Source of the DNA: Paragordius varius
Lineage: Eukaryota > Nematomorpha
NCBI GenBank assembly: GCA_964247055.1
Contig: OZ176058.1
Span: 2,046,001 to 2,110,000, forward strand
Direction: 5' to 3'
Length of the DNA: 64,000 nucleotides
The notes under the pieces were generated by a model, which was not told where the DNA came from, ran no database searches, and was given only the letters and a program-made list of their open reading frames with translations. Positions within the stretch are counted from its first letter, which is position 1. Each line of letters begins with the position of its first letter. The position numbers were made by a program, and so were the translations under genes. This document shows positions 24,345 to 37,881 of this stretch, one piece after another.

Positions 24345-24539
24345 ATTACAATCTAACCACTTTATACATCCACCCTTTTATGAGTACATGTTATGCAAGT
24401 AAGTGAATTTCTTTTTATATTGAACTTACCTATTCTTGGATTAAATTACATTCTTCTTCTTATTTCATGCACAAGGGAGAAACAAGATCAATCTGACTTC
24501 TAATCTAAATCGAACTAATCCATTTCGGCCAACTGATAT
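24345..24539 (-). repeat. CAGTTGG-type terminal repeat (right orientation)
   Basis: ACATTACAATCTAACCACTT ... CGAACTAATCCATTTCGGCC then AACTG; inverse of 18098-18302. Confidence 0.7.
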
Positions 24540-24802
24540 ATTTGTATTTTTTATATATAATATGCCAATAAATTTTTCAAATATATTTTATACATATGCC
24601 ATTTTATAGTTTTTGTAATTTGACAGTTGGGTGTAATAATGTACGAAATGTTTTTAGTTAATTTTCACTTGATTCATATAGTATAGAAACTAATTCTCAT
24701 ACTAATTTAGATCATCCTACATATTCTTTTCTAATTTGAGAGGGGGGATACCTAGCTCTAAAGTTTCGAGATAGTGCCCTCAGTGATTTTTACAAGTTTT
24801 AA

Positions 24803-24873
24803 AACAGTAATCCTCAAACCGCGGCTCACGGTCCGCATACGCCCCCCCCCCCCCCCCCCCCCCCCAAAAAAAA
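24803..24873 (+). other. hAT-like terminus scrap ending in a C24 tract
   Basis: CAGTAATCCTCAAACCGCGG then CTCACGGTCCGCATACG resembles a Charlie/hAT terminus. It is followed by 24 consecutive C (24842-24865) and 8 A. Copy A of the long unit lacks all of this (compare 2950-2990), so it is an insertion or its remnant. Confidence 0.55.
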
Positions 24874-25953
24874 TAGTGATTTTATGAGTAAGTATATCTT
24901 CGAATGTGTCAAACATCTATCAAAATATTTACCGGTATTATCGCCATAGAAACAAAAAATATTTTTTTAGTCATTTTAATATTTTTAGGCACCATTGAAA
25001 ATATATGGTATACATTAGTTCCCAAACTCTTGATAATAATATGTCGTTTTAGAATTAGATTTAACATATACAAGCTAATTTTTTTAAAACTTCCTTGATA
25101 TCTAATAACTATAACTACTTCATGACTTTTTTACTTTTTTGTCGTAGTTGACATATTGGGGTAGTTAATATCCTAGCGCTCAATTTTGCAAATTACTGTT
25201 TTAAAAGTTATTTTTGTTAAAATTAAATAATCAATTGCTCTTATGTATTTAGAGGGAAATTTTACAGGTTTGTTAATTCTAGAGTCTAGTATTAGGACAT
25301 CCCCAAAATAATAATTAAAATAAACAGCTGATTTTCAAATCACTAAACCTGAAAACTTATTAAAGTTAATTATTTTTTATACAATTATTTGCCTGTTGAA
25401 TTGTTAGCGTAAATTAATCGAAAAAAAAGGCGGCGAAAATGTTTGAGTTAGGGATTTTTTTATATTTTAATTTTTTTTCTATAATGATGAGCCTTAACAG
25501 AAAGCATGTCATAAATTGGGCTTAATATCTTAAATATTTTTTAATATATTTAAATTTCAAGTTGTCCTGGGATATAAAACTACACACAAGATGGATTGTT
25601 AAAAGGACTATATATAATGTTTATTTGGAAGATTGTAAGTTTGGCAATACCCTTAAATTTTTATGTTATAAAGGCCATACCATATAAGTCAAATTTATAT
25701 TTTAATACTTGACAGCCTAAAAACAAAATAAAGCATTCAACGTAAAAATTTTACGGTGTAAATATAATATCTTTATTATTATTGCAATTATAATTCAGCT
25801 AAAATTGAATAATTATATTAGGGTAAATTTTCAATTATTACAAGTAATCTTTGTCAAATGTAAAAATAATAATTAAATATAAACTAAAAATCTAAGTGTA
25901 AATAAAAATTATTCACTGAGAAATGCAACTAAAAAAACATGTGTGTAATGTTA

Positions 25954-26478
25954 TTAACACTTGGATACAATACATTCATTTCAGTCCTTCGTTCAAATTG
26001 GGGTAGTTGGATACCTTAGGAGGAATTGACACCATAAATATTTGCACATTTATAATATTAATGAATCGAAATATATAAATAATTTAATTTATATATATTC
26101 GTTAACTATTTTTAGGTAAAACCTCAAGGTATAAATTTAATCAGCATGTGTGTGCATTAGCTAGATTTAAAAAATATAAAATAAACCAATTTTTCTGTTT
26201 CTATTTATGTTAGATGTGATATAAAAAAAATTTGTTTTCATTTTAGCTTTAAAATCAATTAAACACGATATTTTCGAAATATGTTGTAATATAAAAATGG
26301 CGTCGAAGTAGTTTGATATGGAACTTTTTTTAAAACCAAATTTTATCTAGATATCTCGGCTTATTTATATATTTTATATTAGGATAAAAGCATAATTTTA
26401 AATTGGCACCGTTGTTTTTTATAAATATAAACTAAAAAATAGTCTGAGGTATTTTACCCCAATTTGAATCGAAGTCTT
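25954..26478 (-). repeat. GGGGTA palindrome family, near-full copy (525 bp)
   Basis: Starts TAACACTTGGATACAATACA and GGGGTAGTTGGATACC; ends TATTTTACCCCAATTTGAATC. The middle has AAAATGGCGTCGAAGTAG. Confidence 0.85.
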
Positions 26479-26781
26479 TAGAAAAAGTTTGTGATGTTAT
26501 TTATATTGTTAAGATGTTTCTTTCCGTTCATTATATTTTATTCTTTGTTTTTTCTTTTAAAATTATTTTTGTTCGTTGTCTTAAGGGTTAGCATACCCAC
26601 AAATATTGCATAGATGTTTGACACATATACATTTTAGAATTTTTTACGGGTCGCATATAATTCGCAAATTCTATCCTTATGCCATTTAGTTGATTTGAAA
26701 ATAAAAATAATTTGATAAAACCATTTATTAACAATTCATATAAGTTGAAATTTAATATTAAATTAACCAAAGTTATGGACA

Positions 26782-27043
26782 CAGTAAAAATTAAAATTAT
26801 ACGGACGAAATGTGAAAATATAAAGACAAATATTTTTTCTAAAGACAACCATACTTTTTTAACTATAAGTTATTATAAAATGTATAGTTACCACTGTAAA
26901 ATATAAATTAACTTTATTTCATAGTTTACAAATTTAAACAATGTTATATATTAAAAAAATCACGATTGAAAAAGTATGGTATTGTCTTTTTGAAAAAAAT
27001 ATATTTGTCTTTACATTTTTACGTTTTGTTCGTATAATTACTG
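26782..27043. mobile_element. CAGTAAAAATTG palindromic MITE (262 bp)
   Basis: Terminal inverted repeats CAGTAAAAATTAAAATTATA / TACGTTTTGTTCGTATAATT-ACTG, then AAGACAACCATACTTTTT mirrored at the other side; outside the right end is TA. Tc1/mariner-type ends, no transposase. Confidence 0.85.
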
Positions 27044-27225
27044 TAAAATAAAATAATTGTATTCCTATTATTTATTTAACCATTTACGGATAATTTTCGT
27101 TTTTAGCAATAGATGCCGTTTATATATGTTATTAAAAATTGATAATCATAACCCTGGAATTATTTTTAAAAAATAGTAAAATATAAAATAATTTTATAAA
27201 GCGTATAAATAGATGCCCAAAATTA

Positions 27226-27513
27226 CAGTAAAAATTGAAATGTTACGGACAAAACGTGAAAATATAAAGACAAATATTTTTTTCTAAAAGACAACCATAC
27301 TATTTTAAACCTTAATTGTTTTAAATATAAGCAATTGTTTTGAACTATAAAGTATAATATAAATTGTTAATTGGTAGCACAATCACTTACATTTTTTACG
27401 ATTTGTCCGTCTTTAATAGGATGAATTAAGTTTGAAAAAGTATGGTTGTCTTTGAGAAAAAAATTTTGTCTTTATATTTTTACGATTTGTCCGTATAATT
27501 TCAATTTTTACTG
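27226..27513. mobile_element. CAGTAAAAATTG palindromic MITE (288 bp)
   Basis: Clean copy: CAGTAAAAATTGAAATGTTA ... TTTCAATTTTTACTG, flanked by TA on both sides (27224-27225 and 27514-27515). Confidence 0.9.
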
Positions 27514-27519
27514 TAAAAA

Positions 27520-28434
27520 AATATCACATAATAATCAGTTAAAATTTATCATTTTTATGCATTTTTAAAGCCTCTCTGCGTACTATAGATAAAATTAGCT
27601 TAAGTAATATGAATAATTGGCATTAGAAAAATAATTTTAGCGGATTGAATATAAAGTTTCAGCATGTCCTTTATATTTAAATAAAATTGACAGTCAATAT
27701 TTTAAGATATTATTTTATTACTACTTGTTTATGTTTTGTATGTATTAAATAATATACAGCATTTAAAATTAGTATAGATAAATCAGGAGTGTGCAACACA
27801 CGTGATTCTCCAAAATATTTTTGCAGTAGGTATGTAATAGATATCATCTTAAATTCAAAATTTTACGTAATCAATCTAATTAAATTTAAAATTTTCTTAA
27901 ACAAATTTTCCGATTATTCTTGGCAAAGAATCAGGATTGATAAATGCATAGTAGTTTTTTACCGTCGTAAGGTCAAAAACTTAATAAAATATTTGTTATT
28001 GCATTTTTCAATCCAAAAATGCGACTGCAAAGCCATTTGCGTTGAACATCCTTCCTTGCTTTATAACTAATAAAATTACTGCAAAAATCAATATGGTGTT
28101 TAAATTAATTTTAACTAACAAAAGGAATGACCCCTTAATTTTGATGAAAATTAATTAAAAACGAGAAATTTATTTTAATATATATATACAGTCATGTATG
28201 CTTAATTTTATCAAAAATTTATTTTTTTTGTTAAATAGGTATAAATATTTGGTAAAGAATGGAAAAACATGATATGGTAATTCTTATACTTTTTTGATGA
28301 ATATGATATTGTTAATACCATACAGCTCTTTTTTTCCATTTTTAACAAAAATTTATACCCATTTAACGAAAAAAATAAATTTTTGTAAAATAAAGGATAC
28401 ATGACTGTATATCTTTTTATTCAATATTTTATTT
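27520..28434. other. AT-rich stretch; one unassigned open frame
   Basis: A 93-codon plus-strand open frame at 27789-28070 has no recognised domain and Cys/Lys-rich chance-like composition. Around 28200-28400 a small inverted repeat (AATTTATTTTTTTTGTTAAATA / TATTTAACGAAAAAAATAAATT) suggests another MITE. No gene is supported. Confidence 0.35.
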
Positions 28435-29207
28435 ATCACTTCGATTCAAATTGGGGTGTCTAAATACCCCAGGCAATTTTTAAATTGATGTTTAAAAGTA
28501 CTGAAAGAAACCGTTTCCAATTTAAATTTATGCTTATCCCTATAAAAATTGTATAAATTTTAAAAAAAGTTCCAAAGCACTTCGACGCCATTTTAATACA
28601 TTTTTGCAAAATATCGGCTTTATTAAATTTTGCTAAAATTAAAGCTATTTTTTTATATATTTGCATTTAATATTGACAGAAAATTGGTTTATTTTGTTTT
28701 ATTTTTAATTATGCTATTGCACACGTCATGTTGTCTTTACCCTTGGGTTTTTAAAATCAAGTATTTTGAACAATTTTTTAACATTTTGGTTTATTATTGT
28801 TATATATAGTAAAAATTAGAATTATACTGACAAAACGTAAAATTATAAAGACAAATATTTTTTTAAAAAGGCAACCATACTTTTCAAATCGTGATTTTTT
28901 TATTTTACAGCGAACAATGAAATAATGATGTATTTCGGTAACACAATTAATTATATATTTTACAGTGGTATATCTTTTTATAAAAAAATTAAGGTTTAAA
29001 AGTATGTGGTTGTCTTTTAAAAAATAATATTTGTCTTTATAATTTTACATTTTGTCCGTATAATTTCGATTTTACTGCAAGTGCAATTTTTGCCATCGTT
29101 GCAATTCCTTCCATATTTTTTGATGTATTTAATTTTAAATAGGCCTTGGGGCATCTGAACTACCCCAATTAGAATAGAAGGACTAAATTGATTGTGATTA
29201 AGTGTTA
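28435..29207 (+). repeat. GGGGTA palindrome family copy carrying a CAGT MITE
   Basis: Left end CACTTCGATTCAAATTGGGG TGTC, right end CTACCCCAATTAGAATAGAA then AAGTGTTAA. The CAGT MITE 28807-29077 sits exactly within the conserved GTTATATA|AGTGCAA of the repeat. Confidence 0.85.
28807..29077. mobile_element. CAGT palindromic MITE nested in a GGGGTA repeat
   Basis: TAGTAAAAATTAGAATTATA ... ATTTCGATTTTACTG; first base changed from C to T, TA to the left and CA to the right. Confidence 0.85.
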
Positions 29208-29658
29208 AAATATGATTTGTTGTTATAAAATTATTTTAAAAATTAATCAGCTGTTTGACACATTTTGCATTTATTTCGCTTATATGGCGTTGACATTAAC
29301 ATGTCGAATTAGTAATTATTTATTCAGACTGTTTTTTAAAAAAACTGTAATCTCAAACTTGATTATAATCAAATAAAAATTAATAAATTAGATTTATCTA
29401 TACTAATAATTTTTTATTTTGAACGAATATAATTAATATTGTGATGTTCAACGCGCCATCTATTTTGTATTAAAAAATAAATTTTCTATGAATTGTTCTA
29501 AAGCAGAGGATATAACACGCGACTGACCCGTTGAAAATTTGTAATTCCATAATTTGTAAGAATATACTGACAAAATTTCAGTTAAAAATTGATATATTTT
29601 TTAAACATTTTATCTAAATAAGTCTATACAATTGAGAAATATGGTAAAATGTTATATA

Positions 29659-29898
29659 CCATTTACAATTCAAATTCATCCTCCAATACCATTTACAATT
29701 CAAATTCATCCTCCAATTCAAATTCACCCTAAAATACATTATGTTTTATATTTAAAAATTTCCTATATTTTTATATCTTTAAAAAAAAAAACTTTGTATA
29801 AATTAAAATTATACTGAAAAATAAATAAACTAAGCCATAAATATATATTTGATGTAAATAATGACCGAAAACATAATTTATTTTAGGGATTTGAATTG
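29659..29898. mobile_element. 21-bp-repeat palindrome (CAATTCAAATTCACC type), right arm short
   Basis: Left arm CCATTTACAATTCAAATTCA with repeats; inner mirrored block CCTAAAATACATTATG / CATAATTTATTTTAGG; right arm only one unit. Confidence 0.75.
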
Positions 29899-29949
29899 TG
29901 AATAATCTTAACAATTATTTATGAATATCCATATATATAAGGAATTGAC

Positions 29950-30210
29950 ATATAAAGACAATTATTTCTCTTCAAAATATAATTTAAGTTTTTTAGCCTT
30001 TAATTTATCTATTATAAAGGATAATTGCAATCGTAAAATATATGATTGATTGTGTTACCAATATATATATATACCAATTTCATACTTTGCTATTCCAAAC
30101 AATAGTTTGTTCAAAAAATCAAAATACATAAAGTATGGTTGTTTGTCATTAAAAAAAATATTTGACTTTATATTTTTACATTTTGTCCGTATAATTTCAA
30201 TTTTTACTGC
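29950..30210. mobile_element. CAGT palindromic MITE, diverged left half
   Basis: Right half clear: AAGTATGGTTGTTTGTC ... TTTTGTCCGTATAATTTC then AATTTTTACTG. Left half only ATAAAGACAATTATTT. Confidence 0.65.
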
Positions 30211-30304
30211 AAAATTTTTATTTATCGTTTTTTTAATGTTAGGGTATTTATGTCATAATCAGATTTTATAAATTTAAAAAAAACATAGATTAAAAAGTAA
30301 TATA

Positions 30305-30495
30305 CAGTATGAGTAAGTATATACATTGCTAGAGAGTTATAAATTGTTGCCAAATAGCATAAACAACAAAGGGCAGTATTATTGGCCTATGGTTATTTTT
30401 TTCCATTTTTATCATTAATAGCCAATAATACTTCTCTTTGTTGTATTTACTATTAGGCAATAATTAATAACTTTCCAGCAATGTATACTTTATAA
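30305..30495. mobile_element. Short palindromic MITE, CAGTATGAGTAAG type
   Basis: TACAGTATGAGTAAGTATAT ... AACAAAGGGCAGTATTATTG mirrored by CCAATAATACTTCTCTTTGTT ... CAGCAATGTATACTT. A diverged partial copy lies at 42075-42180. The hairpin is almost complete over ~190 bp. Confidence 0.7.
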
Positions 30496-30582
30496 AAAAA
30501 TCTGTGTATACTTTCTTAATTTCTTTAAAACTATATTTTTGTTTATAAGGATTTTATCAATTAACGGCAAATATATTATTTA

Positions 30583-30822
30583 ATATTCAAATTCACCCTT
30601 GAACAATTCAAATTCAACTTGAAAATAAATTATGTGTTTTTGGCTGATATAGCTCATCATTAATATCAATATATTTTTATGGCATATTTTCAGTATGATA
30701 TTAATTTTAAACAAAATTTAAATTTTTTAACAATAAAAAAATATAGGTATTTAATTTTAAAAAAGACATAATTTATTTTAGGGAATTTGAATTGTTTGAG
30801 GGTGAATTTGAACTGTAAATGG
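30583..30822. mobile_element. 21-bp-repeat palindrome
   Basis: Left arm TATTCAAATTCACCCTTGAA, right arm TTTGAGGGTGAATTTGAACT then GTAAATGG|TA. Confidence 0.75.
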
Positions 30823-31013
30823 TATATCTAAAACTATTAATTTTAAAAAACACAAAATTAAATAAATTTATTTTATTTTTTATAGTATAATATATATATT
30901 AATTGGTAAAACTCAATAATATTTTAGCAATAAATGCGCCATCACTTTCGCCGACTATCACCGGTTACGGTATAATCCAAATCAGCTGTTTTCTTATATT
31001 TTCAAACAATTCT

Positions 31014-32868
31014 TTACAAAAACAGAACAACCAGAATACTTATAAATAGTAGGATTATCACCATCCAATATGCTATATATAAAAAATAGAAATTATTTAA
31101 AAATAAATTATATTAAATTTTTTTTTTTAAATTTTATAAAAAAATGAAAATATTGAATAATAACTAAAAATGAAAATAAAAGAATGATTAATTTTGAGGT
31201 GTAATGGTTTTCAAATAGTGTCATTAACTTTTGAAATAATATTATGAATAAATATATAAAATTTTATTTATATTAAATTCAAGAATGCATCAAAGTAAAA
31301 GTTTAATTTTGGATAAAATAAAACATAACAAGAACTTTATTTAAAATAAGGATTGATATTAAAATAAAGATTGAAATATATATTATGTATAAATATATAT
31401 AAAATATTTTTAATATTAATTTTGGAGGTATGCGTTAAATTTTGGATAAAATTAAAAAAAATTAACAAAATATTTAAAATAAGGATTAATATTTTTAAAA
31501 TTTAAGGGTGTTATAAAAAATTGATGTTTAGATTTATATATTAAAAAACACATGTTTTTTCATTCAATAACGCAATATTTTCGTTTGCCGATTTTTAATT
31601 ATTCATAATTTGCTTAAAATATAATATCTACAATTCAAATTCATCCTTGAAAAATTTAAATTTATTCTCAAAAAATTCAAATTAATCCTTGAACAATTCA
31701 AATTCACCCTAAAAATAAATTATGTGTTTTTGGGGTAATATAACTCATCATTAATGATAAAAATATTATTATGGCATAGTTTATTATTTTTTTATTTAAA
31801 TTAAACAAATTTCATTTTTAAAAAGATTAAAAAATATAAAAGTAATTTTTAAATTTAAAAACACATTTTATTTAGGGTGAATTTGAATTGTTCCAGAAGG
31901 GTGAATTTAACTGTAAATGGTATATAGATGGATAGTTTTATATATTATTTTAAAAATTATTGGATATATAAACTTTTTTAAAAATATCAAAAAGTTATGT
32001 TAAATATACCTTATAAAATTGAAAACAGGAATATAAAAAATATTTATTATATATATTTTTAATATTTTTAAAAATTAAGAATCGTCTGCGAACGTTAACC
32101 GTTAGGATAATTTTTTCTGTGCGCAGACGAAAGTTTTATTTAAAATTGTTTTAAAAGTATTTATGTCAGTTAATAGGAATATACGATAAGATTTTGGAAT
32201 ATATCTTAATTCTTGGATAAAAGAGAGGTATTTTTGTAGATTTTTCTATTTTTATCAATTTTTTAATTCTTTGTGCAGACATAAGCTTTGTTTATAATTG
32301 GTGATAAAATTATTATTTAAATACAAGTTGTAGTTGAAATTTTATATATATATAATTCTCGAAATAGAGGGTTATATATTTATCATCCAATTTCAAAAAC
32401 GATGATATTTTATTATTATTTTAATTCTATATTTCATTAAAAAAGCTTGATATGCAATATAATTTTAGGTTAAAATCACATTTATTACCAATCCAATATC
32501 ATATACTTCATATGTTTTTTCCAAGATTAATATTAATTTAAAATAAAAATAATATAAGAAATTATATTTCGAAAAAATTAATTAAAGTGAAAAATTTAAA
32601 ATAAAATATATTTAAGTTTAATATTTTTTTAAAAAATTATATTATTATTATTGTAATTAAAATAACAATTAAAATAAAAATCACAATAGAATAATAAAAT
32701 ATATATAAAATTTTTATATTAATCAATTACTTAGTTAAAAATAATAAAACGGTTTATTAAAAATTAATAAATATCAATTTTTTTATATAACATTAGATCT
32801 TTTCGCTAAATATTTTAACTATAAAATTAAATTATTTTAATAAAAAATTAAATGATAAAATGTATATA

Positions 32869-32908
<40 letters not shown>

Positions 32909-35900
32909 AAATAAAATTAATATTTTTTAAAAATTTATTTCTTCCAAAAAATAAATTAAAATAAATTACGGCAAGTAGACTTGTTTTGTCTCAAGTATTG
33001 TCTCACATTTCGAGTTTGTGCTTCGAGTCTGTGAGTAAGGCCATACATGCCCACACTTATATTATCAATAATTTCTAATTTAAAAATAATTTTTTTTATA
33101 ATTATTAATTTTAGAAAAAAATCAAAAATAGATTTATAAAAATAATAAATTTTAACTTTTATAAAAATATAAAAAATGGTTTAATTTAATATTTAAAAAA
33201 AATTTAAGAATTTCTTATGTATTATCGATAATTTTCAAATTTTATATTTAAAAGTATAAGAAAAAAAATTATATAAAAATAATACGAATTAATGTCATAT
33301 CCACAATTAATTATTAATTTTAATTATCTTCAAAAACATTTTTAATTAGTTTTTTTTTAATTTTATAATAATATTATTTACTACAAAAAAACTAATAAAA
33401 ACTTACAAAAAATAAAAAAAAAATTGAAATATATTAAAATTAGGCATCTTAAAAATAATTCATTAAAAAATATAAATATATTAATAATTCTGATTAAAAA
33501 GATTGAAATTAAAATAATATAGGAAAATTTTAAATATTAATTTAATTTTTTTTATTTTTTTAATTTAAAAAATTATAATTCTTATAATTAAAACCATTTT
33601 GGTTTTGGACTTCACTGTGTATCATTTGCGCAGCATTTTTGTGTTGGCCAATTATATTAACCAGGTGAGATAATTTATTTTCCTGATCTAAAATAATTTA
33701 TTAATAAATAACTATATAAAATAAATAATTAGATTGAAAAAAATTAATTATTAAATTCATTTCTAAATAAAATAAAAATATTTAACATTAAAATTAAAAA
33801 TTATAATTTTTTTTATAATTTATTAAATTAAAAAATATTAGAAAAAAACATTTAAATCAAATTCAAATATAAATCAAGAGTTTTTATAATATTTTTAATT
33901 TAAAAATAATAACATGCATATGGTATCAAAATTTATATTATATTTAAAAATGTTTTTTTTATTTTTTTCGCAAAATTAATAATTAAAAAAAAAATTAGGA
34001 AATATTAAATAATATATTAAAATTAAAAAAAATAATTATTTTAAAATCAAACCTAATTCTATCGTATCCCGTTGTGTTGAACTTAACAGTGCAGTTCTGT
34101 CATCATCAATATTTTCATTATAATCATTTTCATTATAATTATTTTCAATATTTAAATTATTTTTATTATAATTAAAATTATTTTTATTAAAATTATTATT
34201 GTTTTCAAAATCATATGTTTCCAAAGAATTTTTTCTTAACGTTTCTTTATTTTTTTCATGGAAATTTAAATTATTTTTATTATACATATTATTAAAATTA
34301 TTTGAATCAAAAATATTATTTTCAATATCCCAATCTTCGATAGATAGTAGAGATCTAAAATATATAAAATAAAAAAATTAATTATAAATATATATTTATA
34401 AAAAAAAAATTATAATATATATAAAAAGTATTATTTTGAAAATAAATAAAAATTATTAATAAATTTACATTATTTATAAAAACAGAGTTTAACTCTATCT
34501 AATAAAATATTTAAACAAAAATTAATGAAAAGATAAAAAATTTCAATATATAGTCTAAAAATATAATTGACAATTTTTAGACTAAAATATTTTATAGAAC
34601 AAAAATTAATGAATTAAAAATTTCTCAATATTTTAGATTATAGTATTAATAAAGATAAAAAAATTAATAAGTTGACATTATTCTAGACTAAAATATTATA
34701 TAAAAAATTTATAAATTCCCAATAGACTAAAATAAATATATTAGAAAAATAATCAAAAAATTAAAAATTTGTAAATATTTTAAACTAAAAAATAATTAAA
34801 AAATTGAAAATTACTCAATATTTTAAACTTAAATATTTAAAATAATATTTCAAAGTATTATAAATTTAAACCCTAATATATTAGACTAAATATATTAGAA
34901 AATTAAATAAATCAAAAAATTAATAATTTCCTAATATTTTAGACTCAAATATTTTAAAAAATATAAATTTTAAAAAAATAGACTAAAATATATTAAAAAA
35001 TAAAATAATTAAAAAATCAAAAATGAAAATATTTTAGACTAAAATATTTTATTAAACAAAAAATAATTAAAAATTTCCAATATTTTCGACTAAAATATTT
35101 TATTAAAAATAATCAAAAATTAAAAATTCTTAATATTTGAGACTAATATTGAAATTAAAAATTATTAAAAAATTAATCCAATATTTTAGACTAAAATATA
35201 TACAAAATAAATAATTAAAAAATTAATAAATTGAAATGCTTTTCGACTAAAATATAATAAAAAATAAAAATATTTAAAAAATTATTAAGTTGACATTATT
35301 TTAGACTAAAACATGTTAAAAAATAAAAATAACCAAAAAATTAATAAGTTGTCATTATTTTAGACTAAAATATTTTATTAGAGTAAAATAATTAAAAAAT
35401 TAAAAATTTCCAAATATATTTGAGTAAAATAAATATATTAAAAAAATAAAAAATTGTCCAATCTTTATTTTATCTATCATAATAAATGATAAAAACGATA
35501 ATATTATCGATTTTTTACAGCCTTTTTTTACACATGTAAAACCATTAAAAAATAAATTAGTTTTTTATTGAATGTTGTTTGTTTTCAAGGTTATATTAGG
35601 ATTCCAAAAAAATATATTTTTAAATTTCAGAAAAAAAATTCAGTTTCTTGGTCTTAATAAAATCCATTTAAAAAATCTAAAAATATATACCATTTACAGT
35701 TCAAATTAACCCTTAAACAATTCAAATCCACCTATGAACAATTTAAATTCACCCTTAAACAATTCAAATTTACCTTCGATCAATTCAAATTCACCCTAAA
35801 ATAAATTATGTGTTTTTTAATATTAAATTATACCTATATTTTTCATTTTTTTTACTGGTATCTCAAAATAAAACTGAAAAAATAATAACATTGCCATAAA

Positions 35901-36834
35901 AATATATTTTTTATAATGAGTTATAATGAACCGAAATTTCATAATTTATTTTTAGGGTGAATTTGATTTGTTCAAGGGTGAATTTGAATTGTTTGAGGGT
36001 GAATTTGAATTTTCAAAAGTGAATTTGAATTGTTCAAGGGTGAATTTAATTTGTTCAAGGATTTTGAAAAAATGGTATATAATGTTTTTGAATATTTATA
36101 AATGTAATGGTTTAAATTTAAGATAAAAACAATGTGTGGGCCCCTCTCAACAAAATAATTAAAAATTTAAAAAATATTTTTTGTTACAAAAAAAACTAAG
36201 GACATTATTTTAGAAATTTAGTGGCTATTTATTTCGATTCAATGTTATTACATTAACTATAAAACAAAGGTTTTATAACTGAGAAATTATACGGACAAAA
36301 CGTAAAAATATAAAGACAAGTATTTTTTTCTATTATTATGTTTCACTAAAACTCATTGTTTTAAATGAAGTGTAAATAGAGTAGATACTATATTACTAAG
36401 ACAATCAATTCTATATAATCTTACAATTGTAACTAAATAGTTTATATGAGAAAAAAATAAGGTTTGAGAAGAATGTTTGTTTAAGATATTTGTCTTTAAA
36501 TTTTTGCGTTTTATCCGTAGTATAATTTCAATTTTTACTGTATTTTAAATATTATCAACATAATTAATAACCATAAATCAAACCTAAAATCATATCTACA
36601 AATTCAAAAATTATTTTTTCAGGTAAAAAAAATTATAAAAAAAGTCAAGGAGCAGCAAGTGAAACCAAAAAGTCACGTGCACATGATTCAAGTGGGCGAC
36701 ATATATTCAAATAAATATAAATATATATAGTTAAAATCCATATTATGAATTTTTATATTTATCAATTGGAAATTTTCAAGAAATAACTTTTAAAACATAT
36801 AATTAGTAAAAATATATATTTATAAAATATATAA

Positions 36835-36865
<31 letters not shown>

Positions 36866-37835
36866 CTAGATCTTACAATTTAAATTCCCTTTTAAACAAT
36901 AATTCACCCTTAAACAATAATTCAAATTCACCCTCAAATAAATTATATGTTTTTTAAGATTAAATATTACATATATTTTTATATGTTTTCAAAATATGAA
37001 ATTTGGTCAAAATTTATAATAAAACTGAAAAAATAATAACCTATGCCATAAGAATATACATCATATTAATGATAAAATATATTAGTTCGAAAACACATAA
37101 TTTATTTTTAGGATGAATTTGAATTGTTCAAGGGTAAATTTGAACTGTAAATGGTTAATTTTAATAAATTATATGAAATATATATATATATATATCTATT
37201 AAAATTATATTAAAAAAACTAAAAATTATATACCCCTTAATACTTTTTTGACTAGTATGATAAGGTGAATAATTTGAGTTTTCATCGTTTGAAGCATTTG
37301 TTAAATTTGTTGTATGACTGGGAGAATTAAAATTATTTTTATCAAGTTTATTTTCAAAATTAATTTTATTTTCAAAATTTTGAAAATTAATTAAATTATT
37401 TTCATTATTAATATCTAAAAGTAATGTTTGATTATTGGTTTGATTTTTTTGTTCAAATGTGAACAATTCTGATTTATAAAGGCTATCCATAAAATTGTGT
37501 TTATTCAACAGGTTATTTATATGGTTGGTGCGTTGATTAAATTCATGATTTGTTCTGCAAATGGTTAAAAAATAAAAAAATAAAAAATATAAAAATATTT
37601 AAAAAAAATAAATTAAATATTACGTATATAAAAGATTATTATTGAAAATTATAAATAATTATTTTTAATATACTAAAAATTTAAAATAGCAATCAAAAAT
37701 TATTCCAAATTTTCAGCATTATGCCTTTATTTATCACCATTAAACTTCTCTTAAAATATAAATTTTTTTACAAAATTTATAAATTAAAACTTTTGAAGAT
37801 ACAGATATAAATATAACAAAAAAACATTTTTATAA

Positions 37836-37881
<46 letters not shown>

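Larger units (their letters stand above)
23974..25700. repeat. Long interspersed unit, copy B, part 2
   Basis: Continues the match to 2065-3496 and then to 6353-6660, crossing the Helitron empty site at about 25388. It contains the right terminal repeat 24345-24539 and a hAT-like scrap plus C tract at 24803-24870 that copy A lacks. Confidence 0.7.

Noticed and set aside
26588-26906. Open frames on both strands
   Set aside because: They run across the arms of a CAGT MITE; low-complexity translation, not conserved in other copies.
34036-34287. Stand-alone 83-codon minus-strand ORF
   Set aside because: Not an independent gene: it is part of STX8 exon 5 read on past its donor site at 34052-34051.
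37161-37508. Stand-alone 115-codon minus-strand ORF
   Set aside because: Most of it is STX8 exon 4; the C-terminal part reads into intron 4.
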